Part shown: in pieces, positions 47,186 to 58,211 of the stretch | Layout: every line of letters begins with the position of its first letter | Position numbering within the stretch: the stretch's first letter is position 1 | Assembly: GCA_021234155.1 (NCBI GenBank) | Contig: JAJEKV010000013.1 | Span: forward strand, 10,333,240-10,397,239 | Direction: 5' to 3' | Source of the DNA: Isoetes taiwanensis | Lineage: Eukaryota > Streptophyta > Lycopodiopsida > Isoetales > Isoetaceae | Length of the DNA: 64,000 bases | Translations under genes and position numbers: made by a program | Notes under the pieces: model-generated | What the model was told of the DNA's origin: nothing | The model's database searches: none | Seen by the model: only the letters and a program-made list of their open reading frames with translations

Positions 47186-48272
47186 AACGTCCTTGGCCTC
47201 TGCATTTAGTTGTAGGATTAAATCCCAGCCGTCGATTCTGAGAGGTTATATCCAGTAACAATTTTGGGCCAAAACTGTTATGTCCATAACAAAGATGTTA
47301 TGTCCATAACATCCTCTGCTGCCACACGTACTATTTTCTCACGGGCACTCTGCCACAGTAGTTTAAAAACGCCACCATAGCCGTGCCTCCTAGAGCCTCT
47401 ATAGCGAGCCTCCAAGCCATAGCCGCACCTCCAGCGCCTCCCCAGCGGCTTCTCATGTGACTATTGTGCTTTTTATACTGATTTGCGGTGATTATTGAAG
47501 GAAGCAAAGCCGTTTCAAGATAGCAGATGTCTTTAGCGAAAAAATCGATTTCTTCGAACCATTGGGCCTCTGTTTCACCATTTGGTCGTCGAAGAAAAAA
47601 GCTTATGGAAGAATGCAGGAGCCCCCTTTTAGTTTGAAATCTAAGAGAGTAAGCTTTGTTTTGCATATACTGAGTTTAAGACAGAGCATAGAAGTTTTAA
47701 AAGTAAACTTGTTGCCTTGTCCGGGTTAGGCATAACGAAATAATTTCGAATGACAAGAACAGAGCGTAAAAAAAGCTTTGTGAGAAACCGGAGTGAAAAG
47801 AGCGTAAAAAGCTTTGTGAGAAACCGAGTGAAATTCTTGTGATGCTTGAAGAAAATGCGATTTTGCCCCTGCTTTAGACTATGGGCTTCCCTAATCAAAG
47901 TCCAAAAGGGCCTCAAGAAAATGAGATATTACCCCTTTTGGACTACGCCTCCTCTTGAAAATTCAAAGGGCACCTTCAAAGGGATTTGAGACCCAAAATG
48001 CACTGAAGAAACATTACAGAGGGCAAAAATTTGTGGCAGGTGCATTTTTCTTCTTAGGAATGCGCAATGCCAAAGCTCGGGCTATGGCGCTCGCCAAATG
48101 CCTCTGGCCAAGGGGCGTTAAGGTCGATAACGTCCTCCCTCGGGGCCCATGAAAATGGTCGAAGGCCATGTGGCCACCAAATTCCGAAAATGCGGCCTCC
48201 GAATTTCGCGGGCCACATGGCCACTCGCCATTTTCCTGGCCCATAACTCCTCGGGAGAGGACGTTATCTACC
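47186..48272. mobile_element. 1.09-kb insertion in the 5' LTR, unclassified
   Basis: Starts AACGTCCTTGG and ends near GAGGACGTTATCTACC, giving inverted AACGTCCT/AGGACGTT close to its ends. Holds an unrecognised 111-aa frame on - (47331-47666), a 2x ~44-bp duplication (about 47768-47832, AAGCTTTGTGAGAAACCGAG), and a large hairpin at the right end. Superfamily not assigned. Confidence 0.5.
48127..48266. repeat. ~140-bp near-perfect hairpin (foldback)
   Basis: GATAACGTCCTCCCTCGGGG...CATGAAAATGG...GGCCATGTGGCC...AATTCCG is mirrored by CGAATTTCG...GGCCACATGGCC...CCATTTTC...CTCGGGAGAGGACGTTATC. Arms are about 65 bp with a few mismatches and almost no loop. Sits at the right end of the insertion in the 5' LTR. 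Confidence 0.88.
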
Positions 48273-48590
48273 CCTTGATTGAAGAAAATATCGCTTATGG
48301 GCCAAACCGCAATGCAAATATTTCGGTATCTCCTCCAATTCACGACGTCTGCCACGTCAAACTCCAACAACTGATACTTGACTAAAACCCTGACACATGA
48401 CAGATGGCAGCCATATGACAGAAGTCATTCTTGTTCACATGTTTAAGTCCAACAAAAATATGAGCACTTTTCCCTTAATTTAAAATGCTAGCAGTTTAGA
48501 ATGATGGATATAGTAAGTATTATTCAAAGTGGCTTAAATTTCTAGCCCATAACTGGATTACGAAACATGCGAACCTGAGGACCAGGCGGG

Positions 48591-51500
48591 ATGTTAGCGA
48601 TTGGCTTGTCTACCTTCCATGATGGAGGTTTTCGACTGTTCTTGGATGGTAAGGGATCCGGAATGAGCATAGCAGGAATAAAGGTGTTCCATAATGTGGG
48701 ATATCGAGTTGCAGACAACGGGAATTTGATGGGTTTAACAATGTTAATAGACAGCATGAAGAAGGTGGATGTAGATTATCCCAATTTTGTTTCACAAATT
48801 GGTGAGGATCGTATTCATGAGGCCTTGAAGTTGGCTATGACAAAAGGAGATTTTTCATGTGTGGCACATTTTTGCGAGCAAATGGGCATGGCAGGCATAT
48901 CATGTTCTGGTATTTTGGGGAAAGATGGAATTTCGCTTTTGTCAAAGGAGTTTCGCAAATTGTTGTCACAGGGGAGGTTAGAAGAAATCCTTGACCACCT
49001 TCATAAGATTTCAAGTAAGTTTTTGATTTATGCAAAATCTTCGGTGTTTGCATTAAATATTCATGCTTCAAACGACTGGTTGTGTTGTTATAGAGTGCAA
49101 GCCTATAATGAAGAAAGTGATACCACCAGGCCTTCTCATTTCAAAGTGCATAGACATGCAGAGAGTTGATTTGGCGCGCAAGTCTGCCTACTTTCTCTTC
49201 TGTTCCATTCGGCTTAATATGCTCATTAGAAAAAAAACTTTTGTAATTGCACCTATGCTACCCTCTATCCCAATCAACTGACATGCTATAATATCATGAT
49301 CCAGGAGTTTGGTGCACGCCGTGATTTAGAATCTGCATTCATCTAATTAGGCAATCTGGGATTCAGCCAGACATGTTTAGCTACTGCACCTTGATTGATG
49401 CTTGTGGTCAGTGTGGCGAAGTCAAGAGAGCCGTATATACATTTGAGGTCACAAGAGTACTCCAGCACATAGCTGTACAGTTACTCACAATTCCTTCCAA
49501 TTTTAATGCTTAGCCTACTGTGCAGGACATGATAAAGACTGGACAAAGGCCAAACGTATATGTCTATAACAGTGCCACGAATGTGCATGCAAACGATATT
49601 GGACATGTTTTACATAAGCACATGAAGGTAACATTGAATTGAATAATGCATGAAAATTGCTTTCACTCTATGATTAAAATGCAGTTATGCATGCAGGTTT
49701 TCTTGCACAAATCAGCTCAAGGATTCAATTATATGATATAGCTATTTAGAGTTCACATATACATGCTTATTGATGTAATGAATGTGCTATCAAACTACTT
49801 CTAAGGCTAGGATCAGCGTGCAGGAGTTTCAGCAGATTCAACAACTTACAACATTTTGTTGAAGTCCTGTTACCTGAGAAAGAACGTAAAACTTGCTCTA
49901 CATTTATTCAAAGACATGGAGGTTGCAAAAGCTTCTGGGAATGTGAAGCCTGATATTTTTACCTACAGCACAATGATCAAGGTGCGATTTACACTATGCA
50001 TTCTTTGGCTGTATGCATTCTAATTTCATTTTGTGTTTTAGCTGTTCGGTGAAGCCAAAATGCTTGAAAGTGTTGTGAAGATTAAAAACGATATGATAAG
50101 GTCTGGAGTAACTCTCAATGTTGTTAGCTGGACATGCTTCATTGGAGCCTTTGCAAGTGCAGGGCTATTGGAGAAAGCATTTCAGGCATTTCATGAAATG
50201 CTGGATGCAGAATGCATTCCAAATGCCCAAACCTACAACATTTTGATTGATGCATGCATCAAGGGGGGACAATCTGATAGAGCGTTCCGGCTGTTCAAGG
50301 AGTGGAAGGACACTGGAAAGATTATAATTGGTCATAGCTACTGCGAGGACGGGGGCAATCAAACGATCCAAAAGGATAATTCCACAGGTGAGAGAGCATG
50401 TGTTTTTTGTAGTCAAATGGCCCTTCTTAAATATTCTTGTAGTATGGTGCAGAACTGCGAACACACAAATGTCATTATTTCCAGCCCAATATTGTGACAT
50501 ACAATACAATGATGAAAGCTTGTGAGGATTCACCTGATTGCATTATGGAGCTTATGAATGAAATGAAGACCCTCGGTTTATTACCTAACACGAAGAGTTG
50601 GTCAGCTCTTATCACTGCATATGCAAATAAGTCTGATTTACATGGGGCACTCAAGGTAAATGCATTTTACATCTTCTTTTATATAAATGGATAACCTAAT
50701 AGTTAAAATCTTTGGTTAGTCTACAGAGGGGATGTTTACAGAATGGTTTAATTTAGTCTGGCAGGTGTTAATAAGAAGTTTTTAGTAGCTTTAACTGGCA
50801 AAAACTATTGTCAATCTACTGTCATAGTTGCTTGATCTCAAGGAGTCATTATCTCTCTTTCAAGTAAGAGGTGCACATGTCTGGCTAAAGAGTTGCACAT
50901 CACGCGTGTCCAGGTTTGCGATCGTGTTTCCTAGAGAAACGAAAAAAACTGAAATGTGTCAAATTATTTTAAAGGCAATAACCATTTTTTCAGCTGGTAT
51001 GTATGTTTGTTCTTATACCACCTGGTCAGGCAGGCATTTGAACAGATGGGGTCGGCAGGGGTTGCGCAGATGTTATCACATATACATCAATTATCAAGGT
51101 CAAAATTACATTGTCCTTTCATTTTTATGGAAATTTCTATCATGATTATGAAGCAAACTTAAAACAAAAAGAAAGATAGTCAACATGAAGTCCTATGAGA
51201 CCTTGTAATTGATTTCGTATTTGAAGAAGTAATAAGGGGACAAAAATACAGATTAGCCTCAGCTTGCAAATGTCTTGGCATGCCCTTATTTGCTTTTCAA
51301 TTACAGGTTACTCAAAATCATGCGTCCACCTCTTCTATAGTGTTAAGAATAGCTGTGCATATTTCAGAAATATATGGACCATTATCACAGGGGATCAATT
51401 GGTCTTCTATTTGTCGAATCATTTCAATCTGCCAGTATCAGTATGGATCAGTAACAATGTTGGGATGGCAGCTGAAGCCTGAAGTGAAATTTCTCATCTA

Positions 51501-53686
51501 GTATAACCATGTAGTTTCATCTGTCTCACCTTAAATAATTCATGGCGTGCAATTTGCAAATAAAAAGGGGCTTGAGAGATTGTAATCCAGACATCATCGG
51601 ATTGTGGCTGACCTGCAGGGATTATTGTGCATTCCTTGATTTCAAATATCAAAGTGCATTTTTTATTGCCATCAAGGAATAGATATGGTTGATATTCTAA
51701 TATACTCTCATTGATACCAGTTGTGGATTTTATGTTCTTATATTATTGTGTGCATGCTGTTGCAGGCGTGTGTAAATTCGGGTAATGTTGACAGGGGATT
51801 TGTTTTCCTGCAAGAAATGAAAAATGCTGGGATCTGTCCTAACATGGTGAGTGTGCATCAAATTGTATACCCTTTCACTTTGTGTACATTCCCCATGTCT
51901 TTCCCATACTATGTGGCCGAGCTTTTTTGTTGATTATTTCCATTTTTTACTACATGGAAACTCTTTCTAATTTTTCATGCATGCGACCTCCATAGGTAAC
52001 TTATAATACACTTTTGAAAGCACATCGAGAACTGGGGAATCTACGTGAAGTGCAGCAGGCTCTGTACCTTTACGAAGAAATGCGGAAAGCTGGGTAGGGT
52101 TTTTGAACTGTGTTTCTGTGTTGGGTCAGTGACTGGTGATTCATGGTAAATCTTGTTAGTACCTTCAATAGAACTGGAATTTCAAGTATGAAATGGGTTG
52201 TGGAGAAATTAATACAGTCCATATAAGTAGGGTTCGCGATTGGAACACTGCTGGTTTAGTATTTGCAATTCCACATGCCATTTCCAAATTCTTTAGGTGT
52301 TTAACAACGTTTCTTTCAGGGCTTTCAATAACTTGCTAGATTCATGAGCTGGCTAGTGTAATACTAAGTCATTGTCTACACAGGTATCCTCCAAATGATT
52401 CGATCTTGAAGCATCTTATTGAGGAGTGGGCAGAAGGTGTAATCAGAGTCAATGGTACGAGAGCTGATGTTGGCTTTGTAAAGAATGAAGTCTTTAAAGA
52501 CTACATAGAGCTTTTTATTGAAAAAAGGTAGCATCAGACATGAATTATCACAGTTCAAGCCGCTGGCATTGTAATCGATATCCGTGGTCTTTCAGAGGTG
52601 AGATTAGCACTCTGCAATGCTAACAAAGTTCTTCTGTTGTTCCAATGTCTTCTGTTGTTCTTCTTTAGGATTTATGAATATGAATTAACAAGTACTTTTC
52701 ATGCTTGATCTCTAAATAGAATTGTGTGACCATAGAGTTTGCCCTGGAGGATGTTTAGGGACAAGCATTTGAGCATGTGGGATTCAGTAATTTGTTTGTC
52801 CATTAGTTCAATATTGAGAAACATTACTGGATACATGCACTTTTCTGCATTACATGTGATATCTTACAGAGTGAGAGTGATGCATTTACGAGTGCACTTG
52901 TCTGATAGGATTGTGATCTTATTGATAGCCCAAAGTGGAAGAGTCTTGAAGAGGCAAAACTCTGAATAAGAAAGCTATACTTATGATTAATCTTGGCATA
53001 GAATTGTTATGATGTGCAAAGGAAAAGATCTCGTAAGACAAAACTGTGCACAAATGATTAAATTCTTGGAGGCACAAGCCTGGTGTGGTCCATCCCTTAT
53101 TTAAGCATCTTTTTCGGGTCTGCTGGGTGGGAATTAAAACCTGGTCATTGAGTGATCTCTGCTTAGTGTAACACGGTTGACCTTAAAGGTTCCAGATTGA
53201 CGGGTGCTACTTTAGCATATCGACTTTTAATGTTTCTATTGCCTCGACTCCTAGTTATAAGCAATGGTCCCTGATTATAGATTTACTGTTCCATAGGCTG
53301 AGGCGAGAACCGTTGTGTTAGCCATCTTAAGGACAGTGAAGGAGTGCCATAACAAGTGTAAGTATTTTTGTCACATATATTAGTGTCTGAAAAAAGCTTA
53401 AAATTAGATGTTCTTAAGCTTGTTTCATTTTCCCAGATAATCTTGTCCAAGATGACTTAATTCTTATTACTGGATCTAACTGGAGGTGTGCAGATACGAC
53501 ACCATTATACATATGTTACACAATGAACTTGGCATTCCTGTTATTGGTTCGCAGCCATATGCATCCGGTATTGAGTCAACCTCAGATGAGCATAAATCAC
53601 ACGTATCGATTAAAAGACCTATTGATCTTGTGAGATTAAGAATTTCTAAAGATGCTTTGAATTCCTGGATACTAAAGAGAAACTGA
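48591..53686 (+). pseudogene. PPR-SMR protein gene, At5g02830-like, frameshifted
   Basis: Matches the chloroplast PPR protein At5g02830 in order and motif, from memory of that family. Blocks: 48591-49014 (VADNGNLMGLTMLIDS..), 49094-~49227, 49305-49447 (GIQPDMFSYCTLIDACG), 49526-49627, ~49811-49981 (TTYNILLKSC), 50042-50387 (CIPNAQTYNILIDACIKGG), 50485-50655 (PNIVTYNTMMKAC), 51034-51098, 51768-51846, 51996-52093 (VTYNTLLKAHRELG), 52384-52597, 53297-53357 (AEARTVVLAILRTVKE), 53437-53686 (ends ALNSWILKRN). PPR repeats bind organelle RNA; the C-terminal IVIDIRGLSE..EARTVV part is SMR-like. Splice sites are well kept, but the frame breaks near 49345, 50325, 51068, 52530, 52565 and 53485, and the N-terminal exon is absent. 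Either a pseudogene or a gene with several assembly indels; the former is favoured since SMC2 nearby is clean. Confidence 0.8.
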
Positions 53687-54828
53687 TAGTCAGGAAAAGA
53701 AAGCTTAACCTGCTAAAGTATTTATGTCATAGCAACTATTGATGGTTTGAACGACTATTGATGGTTTGAACGTTGGCGATGCTTATGATAGGGATACTCG
53801 TCCGCAGGTTTTGGCAGCTTTAATGATTTGGCTTAGATTATTTTTGTTTAGTAGTCCAGATTAGGCACCTCCAAATAAGTGATTTAGTTTCTATGGATAT
53901 TTAACAACCAGCCTAGCTTCAGTTTTATCTACCCGGGAGGAATTGACAATCTGGTTTTGACTGACTATAACGTGATTGTCATTTCATTTCTTTGATTGGA
54001 CGAGCTTTTAATATGCTAAACTTCTGGTTTACCATCTCCGTTAGCTAGTTTTAGTAGCCTCTCCCTCTGATGCATGATAGAATGTCTAAAGGATGGTTCA
54101 AAAATTAGTGATATGGTATGGTCTTGCAGCAAATATAAGCTATTCGAAGGCATCGGTTTCTACTTCTAGTAGTAGCATACCTATATATGTCATGGTCGAA
54201 CAAATCAAATGTCCTCAAGTGCCTATCCAATGTTCTAGTTGATGCCTATCCAACATGTGTACACATTTGCAAGTTTTGATGTCTATATGGGTATTGGACA
54301 TGGTCACACATATACAACCTTTTTAAATAGTTTTTCAACATTGTTAGTACAAATACAATATTTTACTTGTCTTCTTAGCGTATGCTCAACTTCATCGTTC
54401 GTACTTTGCTATTTCCATGATAATTTTAACCCAAAATCCACAACATTTTGCAACATCTTGGAGAACGAATTTTTGCTTTTTCTTGTAAGAGACTCTATTG
54501 CAATCGATAAAGTTAAAGAGGAGGTATCCGAATCTTATTTCCCAATGTCACATTTCCACTTTCACTTCTATATATAGTTATATTAAACGTTATCTTAATC
54601 CTAAAGGAAAAGAAGAAGAAGAAGAAGAAGAAACTTTGTATGGAAGAATGCCAACACAAAAGTGAGGCTTGATGTCTAGCATAGAAGCAACGTTTATTTT
54701 CAAAAAGTGACTGCCACATGCAAAACATCAAGTCCAAGCATGACACACATTAAAGAAGAAGAAAAGCTTTTTATAATAACAATAGAAACAAACATTGAGC
54801 ACATTGTGCAAGGGAGTCATAAGAAGCA
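53687..54828. other. Intergenic; dirigent promoter region
   Basis: No gene. CTATATATAG at 54568-54577 and TTTTTATAATAA at 54768-54779 are TATA-like boxes about 255 and 55 bp before the dirigent ATG; which is used is unclear. An (AAG)n run lies at 54606-54632. A short repeat CTATTGATGGTTTGAACG occurs twice near 53737-53773. Confidence 0.45.
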
Positions 54829-55380
54829 ATGGAGGGAGTGCAAGCTAATGCGCCATGGCTCTTGTTGTTGTTACTCTCAATATCAACATTCTCTTTCTCA
54901 AATGCACTCGAGGAAGGCGAGGTCAAGGTCACCAACTTGGTGTTCTACCTCCACACCAAGCTCACCACTCCGAATGAGACAGTCCGCGTGGTTGCAGGCC
55001 AAAATGGTGACCTTGCAACCGTCCAACTCGGGACAGTCTCAGTCGGTGATATCTTGCTCACTCAAGAAAAATCCAACACATCGAAGCAAGTTGGTCGGCT
55101 CAAGATCATGGTCCTTAATGCAGACTCCACATATGTTGGCTATCCTCATGCTCAGGAAGTGATGACTGCAGTAATTGAAACGGAGAAATACAATGGCACC
55201 CTTGCCATCAATGGAAGAGATATTGCCGATGGTTCCGAGCTCGCAATTGTTGGTGGAACAGGAGATTTTCGTGGCGTTAAAGGTTGGGCTAATTTCACCC
55301 ATGTTGAAGTCCATCCTCCTAATTCTATCACCTTCGTCAATGCTTCAATTGTGCATCTTTATTCTCATTATTTCTCCTGA
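54829..55380 (+). CDS. Dirigent family protein, intact
   Basis: 183 aa, single exon, usual length for the family. Dirigent proteins act in the apoplast and guide stereoselective coupling of phenoxy radicals in lignan or related synthesis; they have no oxidising site of their own. Signal peptide: residues 1-26, hydrophobic APWLLLLLLSISTFSFSNA. Mature beta-barrel motifs include VTNLVFYLHTKL near 34-45, GQNGDLATVQLGTV, ITxG-type NGTLAINGRD near 120-130, and the hallmark IVGGTGDFRGVKGWANF near 140-156. Several N-glycosylation sequons (NET, NTS, NGT, NFT, NAS). AATAAA-type signal at 55460, 80 bp past the stop. Subfamily not resolved. Confidence 0.95.
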   Translation: MEGVQANAPWLLLLLLSISTFSFSNALEEGEVKVTNLVFYLHTKLTTPNETVRVVAGQNGDLATVQLGTVSVGDILLTQEKSNTSKQVGRLKIMVLNADSTYVGYPHAQEVMTAVIETEKYNGTLAINGRDIADGSELAIVGGTGDFRGVKGWANFTHVEVHPPNSITFVNASIVHLYSHYFS

Positions 55381-55459
55381 TTTTTCATGTATCAACTGAA
55401 CTCCTATTTTATAGTATGTTCAATCATGTAATTCATTCATGTATATCAGTGGGTGTAAG

Positions 55460-55465
55460 AATAAA
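55460..55465 (+). terminator. Polyadenylation signal of the dirigent gene
   Basis: AATAAA 80 bp after the stop codon, in an AT-rich 3' flank. Confidence 0.6.
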
Positions 55466-56337
55466 AAATTTCTACTAATGCATTAGTACTCTTGGACTTG
55501 TCAAAAGGAGGAGGATCATCCAAGACAATGCAATTCTTCCAATACCTTTAAGTTTTCAGGAATTTCACACCTAATTTTCAATTTTGTAAAATCCTGTCAA
55601 ACGCCACACGACATCCAAATCACTTTTCTCTGACGAATTTCATTTCCCAATACTCTTTTCTTCCCAATTTGGCTAGTTATTAGTCGGTAAAATCTCTTCT
55701 TCTTCTTCATTAGACAATTTTCATTTGTTCAAGATTTACAGACCTTCCAGAGTGATGTAAAAATGCTCTCCATTCAACATGGAAGTTTCAGAGTGCTAAA
55801 ACATGTCAGAGGCTAGAATAGGCATGAAACACCATAAAACTGTGCTTAGAACTTGGATGTCTATTTTAATCAAACTTTAGTTTCCCACATCCATCGTGCT
55901 TGCAGTCGACTCCATAAGAGCTAGTTGCAAATCCACCCAAGTTGGCCTGGCATGAGTGAACACAATATTAAGATCAAGATTGTATGTGTATAGTATTATG
56001 TTTCTAATTTTGTTTATTCTTTTTATTATATATTATTATATAGATTCTAACGCGTTTCAAAAGCACCAATTTAGATTATTCTCGCACTATAAGATTCCAT
56101 GATTTATGAAGTCATTTATTGATTGCTTTAGTCATTCCATCATTCGTGCACTATAATTCCAAGACTTATTAAAATTAAAACTCTAACTAGACATTATTAT
56201 TGCGGTGTTGGTATACGATGGCCATTACTTTTTATACTTTCCGTAGATTTTCCTAGAGGCCAATTCTATGTTCAAAAGTAAGGTTATGTTCCTTAGTAAA
56301 AGTAGATTCTTGGGCAAAATGAAAAACTTTACTTTAG

Positions 56338-56640
56338 AAACAATGGGCAAGTTTTGAAATGTATAAGCGTCACATTCCACAAGTTAAATGCATCACTACC
56401 ATTAAAATAATCTAAGAAGCAAATAATCTAAGAAAATAAACGCATCACTGCCATTAAAATAAGCAAAGTGATGGTAATGCATCATTGTCATTAAAATAAA
56501 CAATGGGCAAGTTTGGAAATGTATAAGCGTCACATTTCCAAACAAGTTTAATGCATCACTACCATTAAAATAGCTAAGAAGTAAATAAATGCATCATTAC
56601 CATTAAAATAAGCAAAGTAGTAATTATTCTTAGTATCAAT
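56338..56640. repeat. Tandem repeat, ~165-bp unit with GCATCACTACCATTAAAATA subunits
   Basis: AACAATGGGCAAGTTTTGAA ... AAGCGTCACATT recurs after about 165 bp. Inside each copy GCATCAYTRCCATTAAAATA recurs two to three times. Confidence 0.85.
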
Positions 56641-56835
56641 ATCGTTTCAATGATCATGACCAAGCAAAGGTAGATAATATTTTTTACATTGTATTGCATG
56701 GCTTACTTTTTTATGTCATACCACATGGCAAAGATATAAGACAGTCCCTTAAATGTCCCAAGTGGGACTTGAAGATAAGACCACATGGTAGCATCCCATA
56801 GTATATGTAACGGTTCCATAAATGTAAGAGAGACT

Positions 56836-56872
56836 TGAATAGAATAGAATAGAATAGAATAGAATAGAATAT
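56836..56872. repeat. (AGAAT)n microsatellite
   Basis: About seven copies of the pentamer AGAAT/GAATA in a row. Confidence 0.95.
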
Positions 56873-57203
56873 ATTATTGTCCCTTGTGCCCTGAGGCCCG
56901 TGGACTTATGTAACATGGGCGAGCTCTTAATTGCCAGCGCAAAAATGTCCTAAGCCTGCCTTAATACCCAAAAATGTCCCAAGAGAGACTTGAATAAAAG
57001 ACCTTGTAATTGCTAACCCAACAATGTCCTATGCACGACTTGAATATAAGATCTTCTAAATGTTGACCCAAAAACTTACCACCAATCACAAAGAGGGGAA
57101 CAAACCACAAACCACATAGAGGGGAACAAAGTTGTGGCTCATCCTCAAAGTCATTTTTTTGTGCAAAATTTTGGCTATTAATTTTATTAATCTCTCGTTA
57201 CAT

Positions 57204-57359
57204 CCAATCGGATTGTGCATGTAATAGAATATTTGTTTTGTTCTATAGTGGATTTCCAATCGGATTGTGCATGTAATAGAATATTTGTTTTGTTCTATAG
57301 TGGATTTCCAATGGGATTGTGCATGTAATAGAATATTTGTTTTGTTATATAGTGGATTT
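57204..57359. repeat. 52-bp minisatellite x3
   Basis: CCAATCGGATTGTGCATGTA ... TTTTGTTCTATAGTGGATTT begins at 57204, 57256 and 57308. The third copy differs at two positions. The copies are nearly identical, so the expansion is recent. Confidence 0.95.
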
Positions 57360-57686
57360 CTTTTACAATTACGCTAACAAAGTGCTTTGCCCTTATAGAA
57401 ATACAAGGCCACATTGGTATTGATTGAGTTGAAGACCAGCTCAATGTTTCTGCAAAGAACAGTGGTATTACACCTTTTTCCAAGAGATTTAGATCCTTGA
57501 GGCCCTTCTCAAATCTTGGCAGGAATAGAATTATAATAGCTCAGCAGTACTTTTCAGAGCTTAACCAATTAAGTGAAAAGGCATCTGGAATGCCTGCATC
57601 AAATAGAAATATGTTTATGATGAACAATCTAAATGTATTTGTAGAATCTTAGCTGTTTTTTAGGCTACCAATTCCATTGAGGGCCA

Positions 57687-58211
57687 TTACAGAAGCTGAA
57701 ATTGAGTTGAATATAGACAAAAACGGTAGCAATCCCTCACTTTTCCTTTAAAAATCAGATACTGCTTCTCAAGACCCAAATTCTGAAAGCCAGATTTGAG
57801 GAGGACGCGTTGGGATCTAAGATTGTCAGGGACAACAAAAGCTTCAATTAAGGAAAGGCCCAATTGTTGGAAGGCCAAGGGGGCAGAAATTTTGATAGCG
57901 TGAGCAGTAATTCCTTTGCCCCAAAAATCTGCAGCAAGAACATAGCCCAGTTCGCCTCTGCAGCTCTGGCATCCTGCATTTGGCGAAACTGTGAGGGCGC
58001 CAATGGGGCGGCCATCAAGGCAGATTGCTTTGAAAAATGGATGCGGTGCTGCAACATCGCGAAGAAAATTTAGGGCATCCTCAAGGCGCGTGTATGTGTC
58101 CCATGCCGTTGATGCAGTTACCCGATCGTCTGCAGCCCACTGCATCATAGCTTCTGCATCTGTTTCTTCGATTTTTCGGACAGTGATTTGGCTTAGCAAA
58201 TCTGCCGCCAT
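57687..58211 (-). CDS. GNAT N-acetyltransferase, P20/RimJ-RimL-like
   Basis: 174 aa, single exon. GNAT enzymes move the acetyl group of acetyl-CoA to an amine; the substrate of this plant group is not known. Sequence features: VRKIEETDAEAMMQWAADDR at the N-terminus, DALNFLRDVAAPHPFFKAIC then RPIGALTVSP (beta strands), the acetyl-CoA pyrophosphate loop in GELGYVLAADFWGKGITAHA (FWGKGIT, Q/RxxGxG type), and NLRSQRVLLKSGFQNLGLEK near the end (common NxxSxxVLxKxGF motif). No transit peptide is visible, so cytosol or nucleus is likely. It starts at 58211 where the family frame begins. Frame unbroken. Confidence 0.92.
   Translation of the reverse strand: MAADLLSQITVRKIEETDAEAMMQWAADDRVTASTAWDTYTRLEDALNFLRDVAAPHPFFKAICLDGRPIGALTVSPNAGCQSCRGELGYVLAADFWGKGITAHAIKISAPLAFQQLGLSLIEAFVVPDNLRSQRVLLKSGFQNLGLEKQYLIFKGKVRDCYRFCLYSTQFQLL

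Larger units (their letters stand above)
33733..48454 (-). mobile_element. Ty1/Copia LTR retrotransposon, interrupted twice
   Basis: LTRs: 3' LTR 33733-33982 (250 bp) and 5' LTR 47141-48454 (split by an insertion). On the - strand both begin TRTTGGACTTAAACATG and end TACTGATA. PBS TGGTATCAGAGC, complementary to initiator tRNA-Met, directly abuts the 5' LTR (47129-47140). A polypurine tract GAGGGGGAG abuts the 3' LTR (33983-33991). The 5-bp TSD AAAAT is at 33728-33732 and 48455-48459. Together these show that one element spans the whole 14.7 kb. Its own sequence is about 4.5 kb; the rest is a ~9.2-kb insertion near the 3' end and a 1.09-kb insertion in the 5' LTR. Coding order on -: gag, protease, integrase, RT, start of RNase H. 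Confidence 0.9.
47141..48454 (-). repeat. Copia 5' LTR, split by a 1.09-kb insertion
   Basis: LTR sequence covers 47141-47185 and 48273-48454. Compared with the 3' LTR, CCTT at the break is present on both sides (47182-47185 and 48273-48276), as expected of a short target duplication. Joined, the two halves are close to the 250-bp 3' LTR. Confidence 0.85.
55470..57203. other. AT-rich intergenic DNA
   Basis: No gene supported between the dirigent and GNAT genes. Contains the tandem repeats listed separately. Confidence 0.55.

Noticed and set aside
54239-54577. 112-aa open frame before the dirigent gene
   Set aside because: AT-rich, Phe/Ser/Tyr-heavy composition typical of chance frames and it overlaps the likely promoter.
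55039-55340. Minus-strand frames under the dirigent gene
   Set aside because: Shadow frames of the intact dirigent coding sequence.
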